In this document: piece after piece, positions 7,346 through 16,367 of the stretch
Layout: each line of letters begins with the position of its first letter
Position numbering within the stretch: the first letter of the stretch is position 1
DNA from: Variovorax dokdonensis
GTDB lineage: Bacteria; Pseudomonadota; Gammaproteobacteria; Burkholderiales; Burkholderiaceae_C
Length of the DNA: 64,000 bases
Reading direction: 5' to 3'
Assembly: GCF_030316895.1 (NCBI RefSeq)
Contig: NZ_JASZYV010000001.1
Coordinates: forward strand, 868,001-932,000
Notes under the pieces: model-generated
What the model saw: only the letters and a program-made list of their open reading frames with translations
Database searches by the model: none
What the model was told of the DNA's origin: nothing
Translations under genes and position numbers: made by a program

Positions 7346-8410
7346 CTAGACCAGCCGGGCGGCCTGCAACTCTTTTTTCAGGTAGGCGTAGAACAGGGGC
7401 GCTGCCACCAGTCCCGCAGGCCCGAAGATGGCCTCGGCCGCGAACATGGCGGCCAGCAGTTCCCAGACGGCCATCTGCGTGCGGCTGCCCACCACTTTGG
7501 CGTTGATGAAATATTCGGCCTTGTGGATCAGGATCAGGAAGGCCAGGCATGCCAGGGCGGTCAGCGGTGAGACGGAGAGGCCCACCACCGTGATGACGCC
7601 GTTGCAGATCAGGTTGCCCACGATCGGCACCAGGCCGGCCACGAAGGTGAGCGTGATCAGTGCTGGCGTATAGGGCAGGTGAATGTCCCACTGCGGCAGC
7701 ACGAACAGGAGAAATACGGCGGTCAGCGCGCAATTGAAGGCGGCGATCCAGAACTGGGCGGCAACGATTTGCCGGAAGGCCTCGCCGAACAGGGTGATGC
7801 GCTCGCGCATGGCCTGCGTCAGCGGACCCGAGCCGGCGGGGCGCCGGCTGTTGGCGGCCAGCGCGCCCACGATCAGGCCCACGTAGCCGAAGAGCAGGGC
7901 ATTGAGCCAGGCGCGGCCGGCCAAGGCCAGGGCGCCGGCCTGTTCACGCAGGTACTTGGCCACCACCAATTGCAGATCGTCCGAACCGGCCGGCAGGTAG
8001 ATGGCGATTTCAGGCGGCAGCTTCAGGCGCAACTCCAGGACCGTGCGGGCCGTGTAGTCCAGCAGTTCGCGGTATTGGGCCGGGGCATCAAGCAGCAGCT
8101 CGCGCGATTGGCTGAGCGTTCCGGTGAGTATGGCCACAGGCGCGAGCGCAACCAGTGTCGCGCCCACCGTCTGCATCAGCGAGCGCATGCGCTGCGGCGG
8201 AAGCTGACGCCGCAGGCCGATGCGGTGCGCTCCGGCCAGCGTCCAGCGCGTGAACCACCGTACGCTCAGGAATCCAACGCAGACCGCCAGCAAAGCCACC
8301 AGCAGGTGCACGTGCAGAACCAGCAAGAGTCCCGCACCCATGAGTGCATAGCTGGCCATCTGCACCGGGCGCGGAACGGCCGCGCCGGCGACACGGGGTG
8401 GGCTTTCCAT
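7346..8410 (-). CDS. AI-2E family transporter (PF01594 permease)
   Basis: A 354-residue integral membrane protein. Hydrophobic helices lie near residues 20-50, 80-100 and 170-190, with a cluster in the C-terminal half (about 215-340). The family-typical C-terminal segment TFVAGLVPIVGNLICNGV is followed by FLILIHKAEYFINAKVVGS and FGPAGLVAAPLFYAYLK. The family includes TqsA (quorum-signal export) and Na+/H+ antiporters, so the substrate cannot be assigned; a housekeeping role is as likely as signalling. The gene lies 26 bases downstream of purM in the same direction and may be co-transcribed. Confidence 0.85.
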   Translation of the reverse strand: MESPPRVAGAAVPRPVQMASYALMGAGLLLVLHVHLLVALLAVCVGFLSVRWFTRWTLAGAHRIGLRRQLPPQRMRSLMQTVGATLVALAPVAILTGTLSQSRELLLDAPAQYRELLDYTARTVLELRLKLPPEIAIYLPAGSDDLQLVVAKYLREQAGALALAGRAWLNALLFGYVGLIVGALAANSRRPAGSGPLTQAMRERITLFGEAFRQIVAAQFWIAAFNCALTAVFLLFVLPQWDIHLPYTPALITLTFVAGLVPIVGNLICNGVITVVGLSVSPLTALACLAFLILIHKAEYFINAKVVGSRTQMAVWELLAAMFAAEAIFGPAGLVAAPLFYAYLKKELQAARLV

Positions 8411-8436
8411 CGGCAGCCGGTCGGGCGAGGAGGAGT

Positions 8437-9477
8437 TCAGCCGACGACCACCGCGGCGCCTTCGCCGCGCGCGGCGATCACGCCGATCTGATGCACGGTC
8501 TCGCCGGCTTCACGCAAGGCGGCTGCGCATGCGGCCGCTTGCTCGGCCGCGATGACCACGACCATGCCGATGCCGTTGTTGAAGGTGCGGTTCATCTCGA
8601 TGTCGTCGATGCCGGCCACCTTCTGCAGCCACGCGAACAGCTCGGTCTGGGGCCAGCTGCCCTTCTTGAGATGGGCCGCAGTGCCTTCGGGAAGCACGCG
8701 GGGGATGTTCTCGAGCAAGCCGCCGCCGGTGATGTGCGCCAGGGCCTTGATCGGATGCGCCGCCAATGCTGCCAGCACCGGCTTGACGTACAGGCGAGTC
8801 GGCGCCATCACGGCTTCGCGGAACGGCTTGCCGTCCAGCGCGGCGGGCAGGTCGGCGCCCGCGCGCTCGATCACCTTGCGCACCAGCGAAAAGCCGTTGG
8901 AATGGACCCCGTTGGAGGCCAGGCCCAGCACTACGTCGCCCGGCTTGACGTCGGCGCCGCTCAGGATCTTCGATTTCTCGACCGCGCCGACGCAAAAGCC
9001 CGCCAGGTCGTACTCGCCGGCCGGATACATGCCAGGCATCTCGGCCGTCTCGCCGCCGATGAGCGCGCAGCCGGAGAACTCGCAGCCGCGCGCAATGCCG
9101 CCGACGACCGCGGCTGCGGTCTCGACGTCGAGCTTGCCGCAGGCGAAGTAGTCCAGGAAGAACAGCGGCTCGGCGCCTTGCACCAGCACATCGTTGACGC
9201 TCATGCCCACCAGGTCGATGCCCACCGTGTCGTGCATGTTCCATTCGAAGGCCAGCTTGAGCTTGGTGCCGACGCCGTCCGTGCCGGAAACCAGCACCGG
9301 CTCCTTGTAGCGCTTGGGTACCTCGAAGAGGGCGCCGAAGCCGCCGATGCCGGCCAGGACGCCTTCGCGCATGGTGCGCTTGGCCAGGGGCTTGATGCGG
9401 TCGACCAGCGCGTCTCCCGCGTCGATGTCGACGCCGGCGTCCTTGTAGCTAAGGGGTGCAGGAGTGGCGGAGGTCAT
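8437..9477 (-). CDS. purM: Phosphoribosylformylglycinamidine cyclo-ligase
   Basis: A 346-residue PurM (AIR synthetase). It makes 5-aminoimidazole ribonucleotide from FGAM and ATP in de novo purine synthesis. Diagnostic segments include [16 protein letters not shown] near the start, [57 protein letters not shown] and [16 protein letters not shown]. Length and domain order match the family. The ATG at 9477 is preceded by a divergent intergenic stretch of 134 bases shared with hda. The AI-2E family permease follows closely. Confidence 0.97.
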   Translation of the reverse strand: MTSATPAPLSYKDAGVDIDAGDALVDRIKPLAKRTMREGVLAGIGGFGALFEVPKRYKEPVLVSGTDGVGTKLKLAFEWNMHDTVGIDLVGMSVNDVLVQGAEPLFFLDYFACGKLDVETAAAVVGGIARGCEFSGCALIGGETAEMPGMYPAGEYDLAGFCVGAVEKSKILSGADVKPGDVVLGLASNGVHSNGFSLVRKVIERAGADLPAALDGKPFREAVMAPTRLYVKPVLAALAAHPIKALAHITGGGLLENIPRVLPEGTAAHLKKGSWPQTELFAWLQKVAGIDDIEMNRTFNNGIGMVVVIAAEQAAACAAALREAGETVHQIGVIAARGEGAAVVVG

Positions 9478-9555
9478 GGTGGGATCTTGGCGGGAAAGGA
9501 CAGGAGGGAAGAGGGTTGCACCAGGTCGAATGAGGAGGCATGCGAGCTGGGCCGA

Positions 9556-9561
9556 TAGAAT
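9556..9561 (+). promoter_or_regulatory. Probable -10 element for hda
   Basis: TAGAAT matches the sigma70 -10 consensus at five of six positions and lies about 50 bases before the hda start, inside the purM/hda divergent gap. No convincing -35 hexamer was seen at the expected distance, so confidence is limited. Confidence 0.35.
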
Positions 9562-9611
9562 TCCGCACGATTTTAAGGGCCAGCCATGGCCCTGCCCCGA
9601 ACCCCCATCGC

Positions 9612-10298
9612 ATGAAGCAGCTCGCGCTCGACATCGGCTTGGCCACGGGTCCGACGCTCGAAGGCTACTTCGCGGGACCGAACGAAGCCGCCGTCAGTCA
9701 CCTCCAACTCTGGCTCGGCAGCGGCGACACGGTCGCCGTGCACTCGCCCGTGCCCACTTACCTTTGGGGAGACAGCGGCTGCGGCAAGACGCATCTGCTC
9801 GAAGCGGTGCGCGGCACCTTGACCGCGCAGGGTGGGCGGGTGGGGTGGCTGCATGCGGGCCTGCACGACCCGCCGCCTTTCAACGAAATCTGGGACGCGG
9901 TGGTGATGGACGACGTGGAGCGCTACAACGCTGTTCAGCAGCATGCGGCCTTCAACTGGTTTGTCAATGCGCAGAGCCTGCAGCGCGGGGTGATCGCTGC
10001 CGGCAGCCTGCCACCGGCGCATCTGGGACTGCGCGAGGACCTGAGGACCCGACTTGGCTGGGGACATGTCTTTGCCTTGCAGGTGCTGGGCGAAGACGAG
10101 CGAAGGGCGGTGCTGCGCCAGGCGGCCGACGACCGCGGCCTCATGCTGACGGACGAAGTGCTCAACTACATGCTGCATCGCTTCAGCCGGGATCTCGCCA
10201 GCCTGATGGAGCTGCTGCGCGAACTCGACGGCTACGCGCTGCGCACGCAGCGTGCCATCACGATCCCGCTGATCCGGGCAATGCTCGAGAATGAATGA
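9612..10298 (+). CDS. hda: DnaA regulatory inactivator Hda
   Basis: A 228-residue AAA+ protein of the DnaA/Hda family. The N-terminus, MKQLALDIG, resembles the sliding-clamp-binding pentapeptide (QLxLx) that Hda uses to dock on DnaN. Walker A is GDSGCGKTH (about 53-61), Walker B is [10 protein letters not shown] (about 96-105), and a sensor II-like region follows. Hda with the clamp stimulates ATP hydrolysis by DnaA after initiation. It lacks the DNA-binding domain IV of DnaA, as expected. The ATG at 9612 is chosen because it places the clamp motif at the N-terminus. pcnB follows 39 bases later. Confidence 0.92.
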   Translation: MKQLALDIGLATGPTLEGYFAGPNEAAVSHLQLWLGSGDTVAVHSPVPTYLWGDSGCGKTHLLEAVRGTLTAQGGRVGWLHAGLHDPPPFNEIWDAVVMDDVERYNAVQQHAAFNWFVNAQSLQRGVIAAGSLPPAHLGLREDLRTRLGWGHVFALQVLGEDERRAVLRQAADDRGLMLTDEVLNYMLHRFSRDLASLMELLRELDGYALRTQRAITIPLIRAMLENE

Positions 10299-10337
10299 CC
10301 TGGCGCGGGCCTATGCCCGTTCCTACACAACAACACA

Positions 10338-11981
10338 ATGATCAAGAAACTCATCGACAAGCTGCTGGGCAAGTCCGGCACCGCGAGCGGCAGCAAGAGC
10401 CGCTTCGGCAAGCGCCAGGAACATTCGGTCGAAGTCCATGGCATCGACCCGGCCCTGGTGGACGAGCGCGCCAAGAACGTGGTGAGCACGCTGCAGGACG
10501 CCGGCTTCGAGGCCTACGTCGTGGGCGGCGCGGTGCGCGACCTCCTGTTGGGTCTGCGACCCAAGGACTTCGACGTGGCCACCAACGCCACGCCGGAGCA
10601 GGTCAAGCAGCTTTTCCGTCGCGCCTTCATCATCGGGCGGCGTTTTCGCATCGTGCACGTGGTTTATGGCCGCGGGCGCGAGCATGAAGTCATCGAAGTC
10701 TCGACGTTCCGCGCCTACATGGACAACGCGGCCGCAGGCCAGGTGACGGGCAACGAGCGCACCAGCAAGGGTGAACTGGCCGCCATGAAGCATGCGGTGG
10801 ATGCCAGCGGACGCGTGTTGCGCGACAACGTCTGGGGCCCGCAGGAAGAAGATGCCGCCCGACGCGACTTCAGCGTCAATGCCATGTACTACGACCCGCA
10901 GCGCCAGATCGTCGTCGACTATCACAACGGCATCAAGGATGCGAAAAAGCGCGTGCTGCGCATGATCGGCGATCCGGCCACCCGCTATCGCGAAGATCCG
11001 GTGCGCATCATCCGCGCCGTTCGGTTCTCGGCCAAGTTGGCGGCGCGCGGCTTCACGCTCGAGCCCAAGACGGCCGCGCCCCTGGTCGAGATGAGCCGAC
11101 TGCTCGCCGACGTGCCGCAAAGCCGGCTGTTCGACGAGATGCTCAAGCTTCTGCAGACCGGCCATGCGGCTGCGACGATCGCCCAATTGCGCTTCCTCGG
11201 TCTGCAGCGGGGCATCTATCCCTTGCTCGACGTTGTGGTGGAGCGGGCTGACCAGCCGTTCGTGAAGGCAGCCCTGGCTGACACCGACCGCCGCGTCAGC
11301 GAGGGCAAGACCGTCGCGCCCAGCTTCCTGCTGGCCTGCGTGCTGTGGAACGACGTGCGCGAAGGCTGGGCGCGTCGCACGGAAGGCCGCAACGGCCAGC
11401 GCGGCATGGCGCCGTTCCCAGCGCTGCAGGATGCCATCGACGAAGTGTTCAACGCGCGAATCGGCGATGTGTCCGGCCGAGGCAAGCTCGGCACCGACAT
11501 GCGCGAGATCTGGATGATGCAGCCGCGCTTCGACAAGCGAAGCGGAGCCACGCCGTACAGCCTGGTGGAACAAGCGCGCTTCCGCGCCGCATTCGATTTC
11601 ATGCGCCTGCGCGCCGACATTGGCGAAGTGAGCGAGGCCATTGCCGAGTGGTGGCAGGAGTTCAGCACGGCGGACGATGTCCGTCGGCAAGATCTGCTCG
11701 ACCAGGTACGGGACGAGCAGCAAAAAGGCAAGCGGGTGCACACGCGCGCGCCACGGCGTGGAGATGGCGGGTCCAATCAGAAGGGACGTGCGTCTGATAC
11801 CGGCGAATCCGATTCGGCCGGACCGGAGTCCGGCGATGACCCGTCCCAGGATGGCGACGATGCAAGCGCGGACGAGTCAGCTTCCACCAGCGCGCCCCGA
11901 AAGCGGCGGCGCCGCCGCAAGCCGCGCACCGGTGGTGCTGGTGGCGCCGGCGGTGCGGCGGGCGCGTCGTCCGGCGAATAG
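10338..11981 (+). CDS. pcnB: Poly(A) polymerase I (polynucleotide adenylyltransferase)
   Basis: A 547-residue class II nucleotidyltransferase. The catalytic core has VVGGAVRDLLLGLRPKDFDVAT with acidic residues Asp77 and Asp79, RRFRIVHV, and a third carboxylate region within EEDAARRDFSVNAMYYD that separates PcnB from plain CCA enzymes. The RNA-binding region follows. The last 80 residues are low complexity: an acidic Ser/Asp-rich stretch and then a strongly basic run (RKRRRRRKPR) and a Gly/Ala tail, probably disordered and RNA-binding. The enzyme adds 3' poly(A) tails that speed RNA decay. folK follows 11 bases later, a common pairing. Confidence 0.95.
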   Translation: MIKKLIDKLLGKSGTASGSKSRFGKRQEHSVEVHGIDPALVDERAKNVVSTLQDAGFEAYVVGGAVRDLLLGLRPKDFDVATNATPEQVKQLFRRAFIIGRRFRIVHVVYGRGREHEVIEVSTFRAYMDNAAAGQVTGNERTSKGELAAMKHAVDASGRVLRDNVWGPQEEDAARRDFSVNAMYYDPQRQIVVDYHNGIKDAKKRVLRMIGDPATRYREDPVRIIRAVRFSAKLAARGFTLEPKTAAPLVEMSRLLADVPQSRLFDEMLKLLQTGHAAATIAQLRFLGLQRGIYPLLDVVVERADQPFVKAALADTDRRVSEGKTVAPSFLLACVLWNDVREGWARRTEGRNGQRGMAPFPALQDAIDEVFNARIGDVSGRGKLGTDMREIWMMQPRFDKRSGATPYSLVEQARFRAAFDFMRLRADIGEVSEAIAEWWQEFSTADDVRRQDLLDQVRDEQQKGKRVHTRAPRRGDGGSNQKGRASDTGESDSAGPESGDDPSQDGDDASADESASTSAPRKRRRRRKPRTGGAGGAGGAAGASSGE

Positions 11982-11992
11982 CCGCACTTGGC

Positions 11993-12475
11993 ATGACCGG
12001 AAGCGGCACCGGCCCGGCGACGCGTGCCGCGTTCGTGGCGATCGGAGCAAACCTGGGGGACGCGTGCCGGGCCGTGGAAGATGCCATCGCGGCGTTGGAC
12101 AACATTACGGCCTCCAGCGTCGCTGCTCGCTCATCCCTTTACCGCAGCGCGCCCGTCGACGCGAAGGGGCCCGATTTCATCAATGCCGTCGTCGAACTGA
12201 AAACGGCTCTGGAGCCTTTGGCCCTCCTGGAGCAACTGCAGGCCATCGAGCAGCGCGCCGGGCGCGAACGCCCCTACCGCAATGCACCGCGCACGCTTGA
12301 TCTCGACCTGCTCGACATGGAAGGGGTGGCTCTGGATACACAGCGGCTTACCCTGCCGCATCCGCGCATGAATCAGCGCGCTTTTGTCCTTTTGCCGCTG
12401 GCGGAGATCGCGCCGGAGCGGGTGAGCGCAGACCAGCTCCAGGCAGTGGCCGGGCAACAGATTGAACGGCTGTGA
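11993..12475 (+). CDS. folK: 2-amino-4-hydroxy-6-hydroxymethyldihydropteridine pyrophosphokinase
   Basis: A 160-residue HPPK, which transfers pyrophosphate from ATP to 6-hydroxymethyl-dihydropterin in folate synthesis. Family signatures are FVAIGANLGDA near the start, SSLYRSAPVD, and the metal-binding RERPYRNAPRTLDLDLLDM with Asp103 and Asp105. The segment LTLPHPRMNQRAFVLLPLAEIAP is the standard C-terminal motif. Length is normal. It is probably co-transcribed with pcnB, 11 bases upstream. Confidence 0.96.
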   Translation: MTGSGTGPATRAAFVAIGANLGDACRAVEDAIAALDNITASSVAARSSLYRSAPVDAKGPDFINAVVELKTALEPLALLEQLQAIEQRAGRERPYRNAPRTLDLDLLDMEGVALDTQRLTLPHPRMNQRAFVLLPLAEIAPERVSADQLQAVAGQQIERL

Positions 12476-12522
12476 ATGCCGCTTCGAAAAACCGAATCGG
12501 ACAGGCTGTCGCGAGATTTGCC

Positions 12523-12574
12523 TAAAATCCGCACCTTCGTCGTTTTTGTCACATAACTGACACGCGACTGTCAC
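12523..12574 (+). promoter_or_regulatory. Promoter and Pho-box-like operator before DUF47-pit
   Basis: A strong -10 hexamer, TAAAAT (12523-12528), is followed by three 7-mers at exact 11-bp steps: TTGTCAC (12546-12552), CTGACAC (12557-12563) and CTGTCAC (12568-12574). The repeats match the PhoB half-site CTGTCAT closely. They lie downstream of the likely transcription start (about 12535), a position expected to repress. An alternative -10 (TACCTG, 12585) sits 10 bases after the last repeat and would fit activation instead. Confidence 0.6.
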
Positions 12575-12642
12575 GCTTGGGCCGTACCTGGCCTGCGTCT
12601 GCATCCCACACGCCTACACCTTCAAAAAAGGGAGCTCGATTC

Positions 12643-13287
12643 ATGTTCGGCAAGCTGATGCCCCGCGAGGGCAATTTCTTCGAGATGTTCAACCAGCATG
12701 CCGAGCGCATCGTCGAGGCCAGCCGCGCCTTCGAACAACTGGTGGCGCATTACAACGACCTGCATCTGCGCGAGCAGTACAACCGCGATGTCGACAATGC
12801 CGAGCGCGCGGCTGACCGCGTGACGCACGACGTCAATCGCTTGTTGCACAAGACGTTCATCACGCCGATTGACCGGGAGCAGATCCACAAGCTCATCAAC
12901 ACGATGGACGATGTGGCAGACCTGATCCAGGACTCGGCCGAGACCATGGCGCTGTACGACGTTCGCCACATGACCGAGGAGATCACCCGCCTGACCACGC
13001 TGTGTGTCAAGTGCTGCGAGCGCGTCAAGGACGCGGTCAAGTACCTGGGCAAGATCACCGATCCGGCCACGGCCGAGGCGACGCTCAAGGCCTGCGAGGA
13101 GATCGATCGCCTGGAGTCCGACGCGGATCGCGTCATGCGCAGCGCCATGAGCAAGCTGTTTCGCGAAGAGCCGGACGTGCGAGAGGTCATCAAGCTCAAG
13201 GCCATCTACGAGCTGCTCGAGACCATCACCGACAAGTGCGAGGACGTCGCCAACGTGATCGAGGGCATCGTCCTCGAGAACTCCTGA
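12643..13287 (+). CDS. DUF47 (PhoU-like) phosphate transport accessory protein
   Basis: A 214-residue all-helical protein of the DUF47/PhoU_div family, starting MFGKLMPREGNFFEMFNQHAERI. It is rich in charged heptad-like helices, with E/D clusters (NAERAADRVTHDVNRLLHKT; RLESDADRVMRSAM) that bind metal in PhoU relatives. Such proteins accompany and are thought to control Pit-type transporters. The start at 12643 is preceded by GGGAG (12630-12634). pit begins 13 bases downstream, so the two form an operon. A Pho-box-like repeat lies upstream. Confidence 0.92.
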   Translation: MFGKLMPREGNFFEMFNQHAERIVEASRAFEQLVAHYNDLHLREQYNRDVDNAERAADRVTHDVNRLLHKTFITPIDREQIHKLINTMDDVADLIQDSAETMALYDVRHMTEEITRLTTLCVKCCERVKDAVKYLGKITDPATAEATLKACEEIDRLESDADRVMRSAMSKLFREEPDVREVIKLKAIYELLETITDKCEDVANVIEGIVLENS

Positions 13288-13300
13288 TCGGGCCCGCGCC

Positions 13301-14311
13301 ATGACGACCATGCAGGCGAGCCTGTGGATGGTGATCGTGCTCGTCGGGTTGGCGATCGCGTTCGACTTCATGAACGGCTTCCACGACGCGGCGAATTCCA
13401 TCGCAACGGTGGTGTCGACCGGGGTGCTCAAACCCTTTCAGGCGGTGGCTTTTGCCGCCTTCTTCAACCTCCTGGCCATCGGTGTGTTCCACCTGAGCGT
13501 GGCCGCGACCGTGGGCAAGGGCATTGTCGAGCCCGGTGTCGTGGATGTGCACGTGGTGTTCGGGGCGCTCATCGGAGCAATCACCTGGAACCTGTTGACG
13601 TGGTACTACGGCATTCCCAGCAGTTCCTCGCATGCGCTGATTGGCGGCATCGTCGGTGCGGTGATGGCCAAGGCCGGCTCGAGCGTGCTCGTGGCAGGCG
13701 GCATTCTCAAGACGGTGGCCTTCATCTTTGTGTCGCCTTTGCTGGGCTTCCTGCTTGGCGCCTTGATGATGGTGCTGGTCGCTTGGGTGTTCCGTCATGC
13801 CACGCCTTCGCGCATCGACAAGTGGTTCCGACGACTGCAGCTGGTTTCGGCCGGTGCCTACAGTCTCGGCCACGGCGGCAACGACGCGCAGAAGACCATC
13901 GGCATCATCTGGATGCTGTTGATCGCCACGGGCTACAGCTCGCCCACCGACGCTTCGCCGCCGGTTTGGACCATCGTCTCGTGCTACGTGGCCATCGCGC
14001 TCGGAACCATGTTCGGTGGCTGGCGCATCGTCAAGACCATGGGGCAGAAGATCACCAAGCTCAAGCCTGTGGGCGGGTTCTGTGCCGAGACCGGTGGGGC
14101 GCTGACGCTGTTCTTCGCGACGTTCCTGGGGATTCCGGTGTCGACCACGCACACGATCACCGGCGCCATCGTCGGCGTGGGCGCCAGTCAGCGCATGAGC
14201 GCGGTGCGCTGGGGTGTGGCGGGCAACATTGTCTGGGCGTGGATCTTCACCATTCCCGCGTCGGCCTTCGTGGCGGCCATCGCCTACTGGATCAGCCTGA
14301 GCCTCTTCTGA
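13301..14311 (+). CDS. pit: Low-affinity inorganic phosphate transporter (Pit family)
   Basis: A 336-residue polytopic membrane protein of the PiT family. The two signature repeats are present: FMNGFHDAANSIATVV near residue 25 and LGHGGNDAQKTIGIIW near 190. GIPSSSSHALIGGIVGA and GIPVSTTHTITGAIVG are the matching half-repeats that show the internal duplication. It imports phosphate, usually as a metal-phosphate complex, driven by protons. The gene is coupled with the DUF47 partner 13 bases upstream. It ends 45 bases from a convergent gene. Confidence 0.95.
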   Translation: MTTMQASLWMVIVLVGLAIAFDFMNGFHDAANSIATVVSTGVLKPFQAVAFAAFFNLLAIGVFHLSVAATVGKGIVEPGVVDVHVVFGALIGAITWNLLTWYYGIPSSSSHALIGGIVGAVMAKAGSSVLVAGGILKTVAFIFVSPLLGFLLGALMMVLVAWVFRHATPSRIDKWFRRLQLVSAGAYSLGHGGNDAQKTIGIIWMLLIATGYSSPTDASPPVWTIVSCYVAIALGTMFGGWRIVKTMGQKITKLKPVGGFCAETGGALTLFFATFLGIPVSTTHTITGAIVGVGASQRMSAVRWGVAGNIVWAWIFTIPASAFVAAIAYWISLSLF

Positions 14312-14356
14312 GTCGAAGCCGACATGCGCGCCGCCAGCAAGCCGCGCCCATCGCGT

Positions 14357-14803
14357 TCACTGCGAGATTTGGCGGCCCAGTTCCACCTGGTGTTCGAAGT
14401 AGCGCTGGAAGCTGAAGGCAATGCTGGCCATCAGCACCGTGGCGCCGATCATCAGCGCCAGAGCCACTGCGCCGATGGTCAGCCAGCCCGTCGCCCCAGC
14501 CGCCGCATCGATCGGCGCATGAGGGTTGAAGCGGGTGTTCCACTTTTCCGGCGTCATCAGGCCGTAGACGATTGCCGTCAGCGCGCAGGCGGCAACGGTG
14601 AAGCCGAGAAACGGAATCAGGATCCAGCTCGCGCCGTCGTCCATGCCGAATTCGCGCGCGCGCTCGATCCCGTAGAAGCCCAGGGCAGTGGGAATCGGGA
14701 GCAGCCAGCCGATCGTGTCGCCCGGTCCCTTGAGGTAGAAGCGATGCAGGCCCAGCGGCCCGCCCAGAAAGGCCAGCCAGGCCGCGACAGTCTTGTTCTT
14801 CAT
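14357..14803 (-). CDS. TM2 domain-containing membrane protein
   Basis: A 148-residue protein. The N-terminus (1-50) matches a TM2 domain: a short helix, then FLGGPLGLHRFYLKG with the conserved Gly-x-His-Arg-Phe-Tyr, then a second helix. Two further membrane helices follow near residues 63-83 and 108-132. No function is established for bacterial TM2 proteins. The ATG overlaps the acetyltransferase stop (ATGA), so it is the second gene of a two-gene unit. Confidence 0.8.
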   Translation of the reverse strand: MKNKTVAAWLAFLGGPLGLHRFYLKGPGDTIGWLLPIPTALGFYGIERAREFGMDDGASWILIPFLGFTVAACALTAIVYGLMTPEKWNTRFNPHAPIDAAAGATGWLTIGAVALALMIGATVLMASIAFSFQRYFEHQVELGRQISQ

Positions 14804-15327
14804 TCGGGGTGCGTGTTGCTGCCTTCGCCAATGGCTTTTTCCATCAGCACGATGTCGAGCCAGCGACCGAACTTCCATCCGCAGTTGCGGATCGCCCCCG
14901 CATCGCTGAAGCCAAGCTTGCGATGGACACCGATGGAGCCTGCATTGGCGGAATCGCCGATCACTGCGATCAGCTTGCGCACGCCGGCGGCTTCGGCCTC
15001 GAGCTCCAGCGCCTTCAGGAGTGCAATGCCAAGACCTTGCCCGCGCATTGCGTCATCCACGTAGATCGAATCCTCGGCCGAAAAGCGATAGGCCGGCCGC
15101 GGCTTGAACCAGTTGCAATACGCAAAGCCGACCACGCGACCTTCCGATTCGGCCACGAGATAAGGCAGGCCGCGGGAGAGCACGTCGGCTCGGCGGGCCG
15201 CCATGTCGGTCACGCTGGGCGGTTCTGTTTCGAAGGTGCCGGTACCGTGCAGGACGTGATGGGCATAGATGGCGGCAATGGCAGGCACATCGCTGTCTTG
15301 GCTGGGCCGAATGGTGATTTCTGGCAT
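14800..15327 (-). CDS. GNAT N-acetyltransferase (phosphinothricin acetyltransferase-like)
   Basis: A 175-residue GNAT enzyme of the Pat/Bar/MnaT type. It opens ITIRPSQDSDVPAIAAIYAHHVLHGTGTFE, a typical N-terminus of this group. The acetyl-CoA-binding motif A is VDDAMRGQGLGIALLKALE (about 90-108), and GVHRKLGFSDAG and GWKFGRWLDIVLMEK follow. Related enzymes acetylate phosphinothricin, methionine sulfone or other amino compounds; the true substrate is not predictable. The start is the ATG at 15327, because the longer upstream reading frame runs through rpsP and rimM and is not plausible. Confidence 0.88.
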   Translation of the reverse strand: MPEITIRPSQDSDVPAIAAIYAHHVLHGTGTFETEPPSVTDMAARRADVLSRGLPYLVAESEGRVVGFAYCNWFKPRPAYRFSAEDSIYVDDAMRGQGLGIALLKALELEAEAAGVRKLIAVIGDSANAGSIGVHRKLGFSDAGAIRNCGWKFGRWLDIVLMEKAIGEGSNTHPE

Positions 15328-15345
15328 GTCTGGGCAGTGTCGAGC

Positions 15346-15351
15346 TATAAT
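15346..15351 (+). promoter_or_regulatory. -10 element of the rpsP operon
   Basis: A perfect TATAAT lies 132 bases before rpsP, just upstream of the divergent acetyltransferase start. The -35 region is not convincing. It implies a leader of roughly 125 nt for the rpsP-rimM-trmD transcript. Confidence 0.6.
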
Positions 15352-15483
15352 CGCGGGCTTTTCTAGCGTGCGCTGGCCGGGTGGCCACGTCGCGTGTCTC
15401 AACGCTGGAAGGAAAACTCGCCGGATCAGAGGGCAGCATTTCAAAAATGAAGGCGGCCCGCCGGTACCACCCAAGGATAATTC

Positions 15484-15747
15484 ATGGTCGTCATTCGACT
15501 TTCCCGCGGCGGCTCCAAGGGCCGTCCTTTCTTCAACATCGTCGTTTCGGACAAGCGTGAGCGCCGTGACGGCCGCTTCATCGAGCGTCTGGGCTTCTAC
15601 AACCCTGGCGCCCGTGGCGCCGAGGAAAGCATCCGCATCGCCCAGGACCGCCTGGCTTACTGGAAGAGCGTTGGCGCACAAGCTTCCCCGACCGTCGTTC
15701 GCCTGATCAAGCAAGCTGCCGCCGCAGCACCCCAAGCTGCCGCCTGA
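15484..15747 (+). CDS. rpsP: 30S ribosomal protein S16
   Basis: An 87-residue S16, starting [25 protein letters not shown], with [12 protein letters not shown] and the usual basic core. The C-terminal tail is Ala-rich ([10 protein letters not shown]), as in many Burkholderiales. It starts the conserved rpsP-rimM-trmD-rplS order. The ATG at 15484 has the purine-rich AAGGA stretch (15474-15478) before it. Confidence 0.97.
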   Translation: MVVIRLSRGGSKGRPFFNIVVSDKRERRDGRFIERLGFYNPGARGAEESIRIAQDRLAYWKSVGAQASPTVVRLIKQAAAAAPQAAA

Positions 15748-15771
15748 GGCGGTACGCGCTTTCCATCGGTC

Positions 15772-16338
15772 ATGTTGCCCGGCCTCGAAGCCGCCGAATT
15801 GCCGGCGGACGCCATCGAAGTCGGACGCATTGCCGATGCGTGGGGCATCAAGGGCTGGTTCAAGGTCTTGCCCCACAGCGCCCAACCCGAGGCGCTTTTT
15901 TCTTCCAAGCGCTGGTTCCTGATGCCGCCCGGTGCGGCTGACGGTGCTGGCGCTTTTCGCTTGCCGATCCGAGAGGCCAAGGAGCACTCCGATTGCGTCG
16001 TTGCCGCCTCGCCCGAGGTGCCCGATCGCAATGCCGCCGAGGCGCTTCGCGGATCGCGCGTATTCGTGCCGCGTTCGAGCTTCCCTTCCGTCGGCGAAGA
16101 CGAGTACTACTGGGTCGATCTGATCGGACTGTCTGTCGTCAACCGCGAAGGTGTTGTGCTCGGCATCGTGCGTGAACTGCTGGCTACTGGCCCGCAGACG
16201 ACGCTGGTCATCGAGCACGAAGCCACTGAGGCTGGTGCCAAGCCGATCGAGCGCATGGTGCCTTTCGTCGCGGCTTTCGTGGACGAGGTCGACCTTCCAG
16301 GGCGCCTGATCCGCGTCGACTGGCAGCCCGACTATTGA
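15772..16338 (+). CDS. rimM: Ribosome maturation factor RimM
   Basis: A 188-residue RimM. The N-terminal domain has VGRIADAWGIKGWFKVLP and the second PRC-like domain has YYWVDLIGLSVVNREGVVLG and ERMVPFVAAFVDEVDLPGRLIRVDW. RimM assists 16S rRNA 3' domain maturation around S19 and helps S13/S19 assembly. It lies 24 bases after rpsP and 29 before trmD, in the standard operon. Confidence 0.95.
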   Translation: MLPGLEAAELPADAIEVGRIADAWGIKGWFKVLPHSAQPEALFSSKRWFLMPPGAADGAGAFRLPIREAKEHSDCVVAASPEVPDRNAAEALRGSRVFVPRSSFPSVGEDEYYWVDLIGLSVVNREGVVLGIVRELLATGPQTTLVIEHEATEAGAKPIERMVPFVAAFVDEVDLPGRLIRVDWQPDY

Positions 16339-16367
16339 GCCCTGGTGCCCGCCGCCGGCCCTGCACC

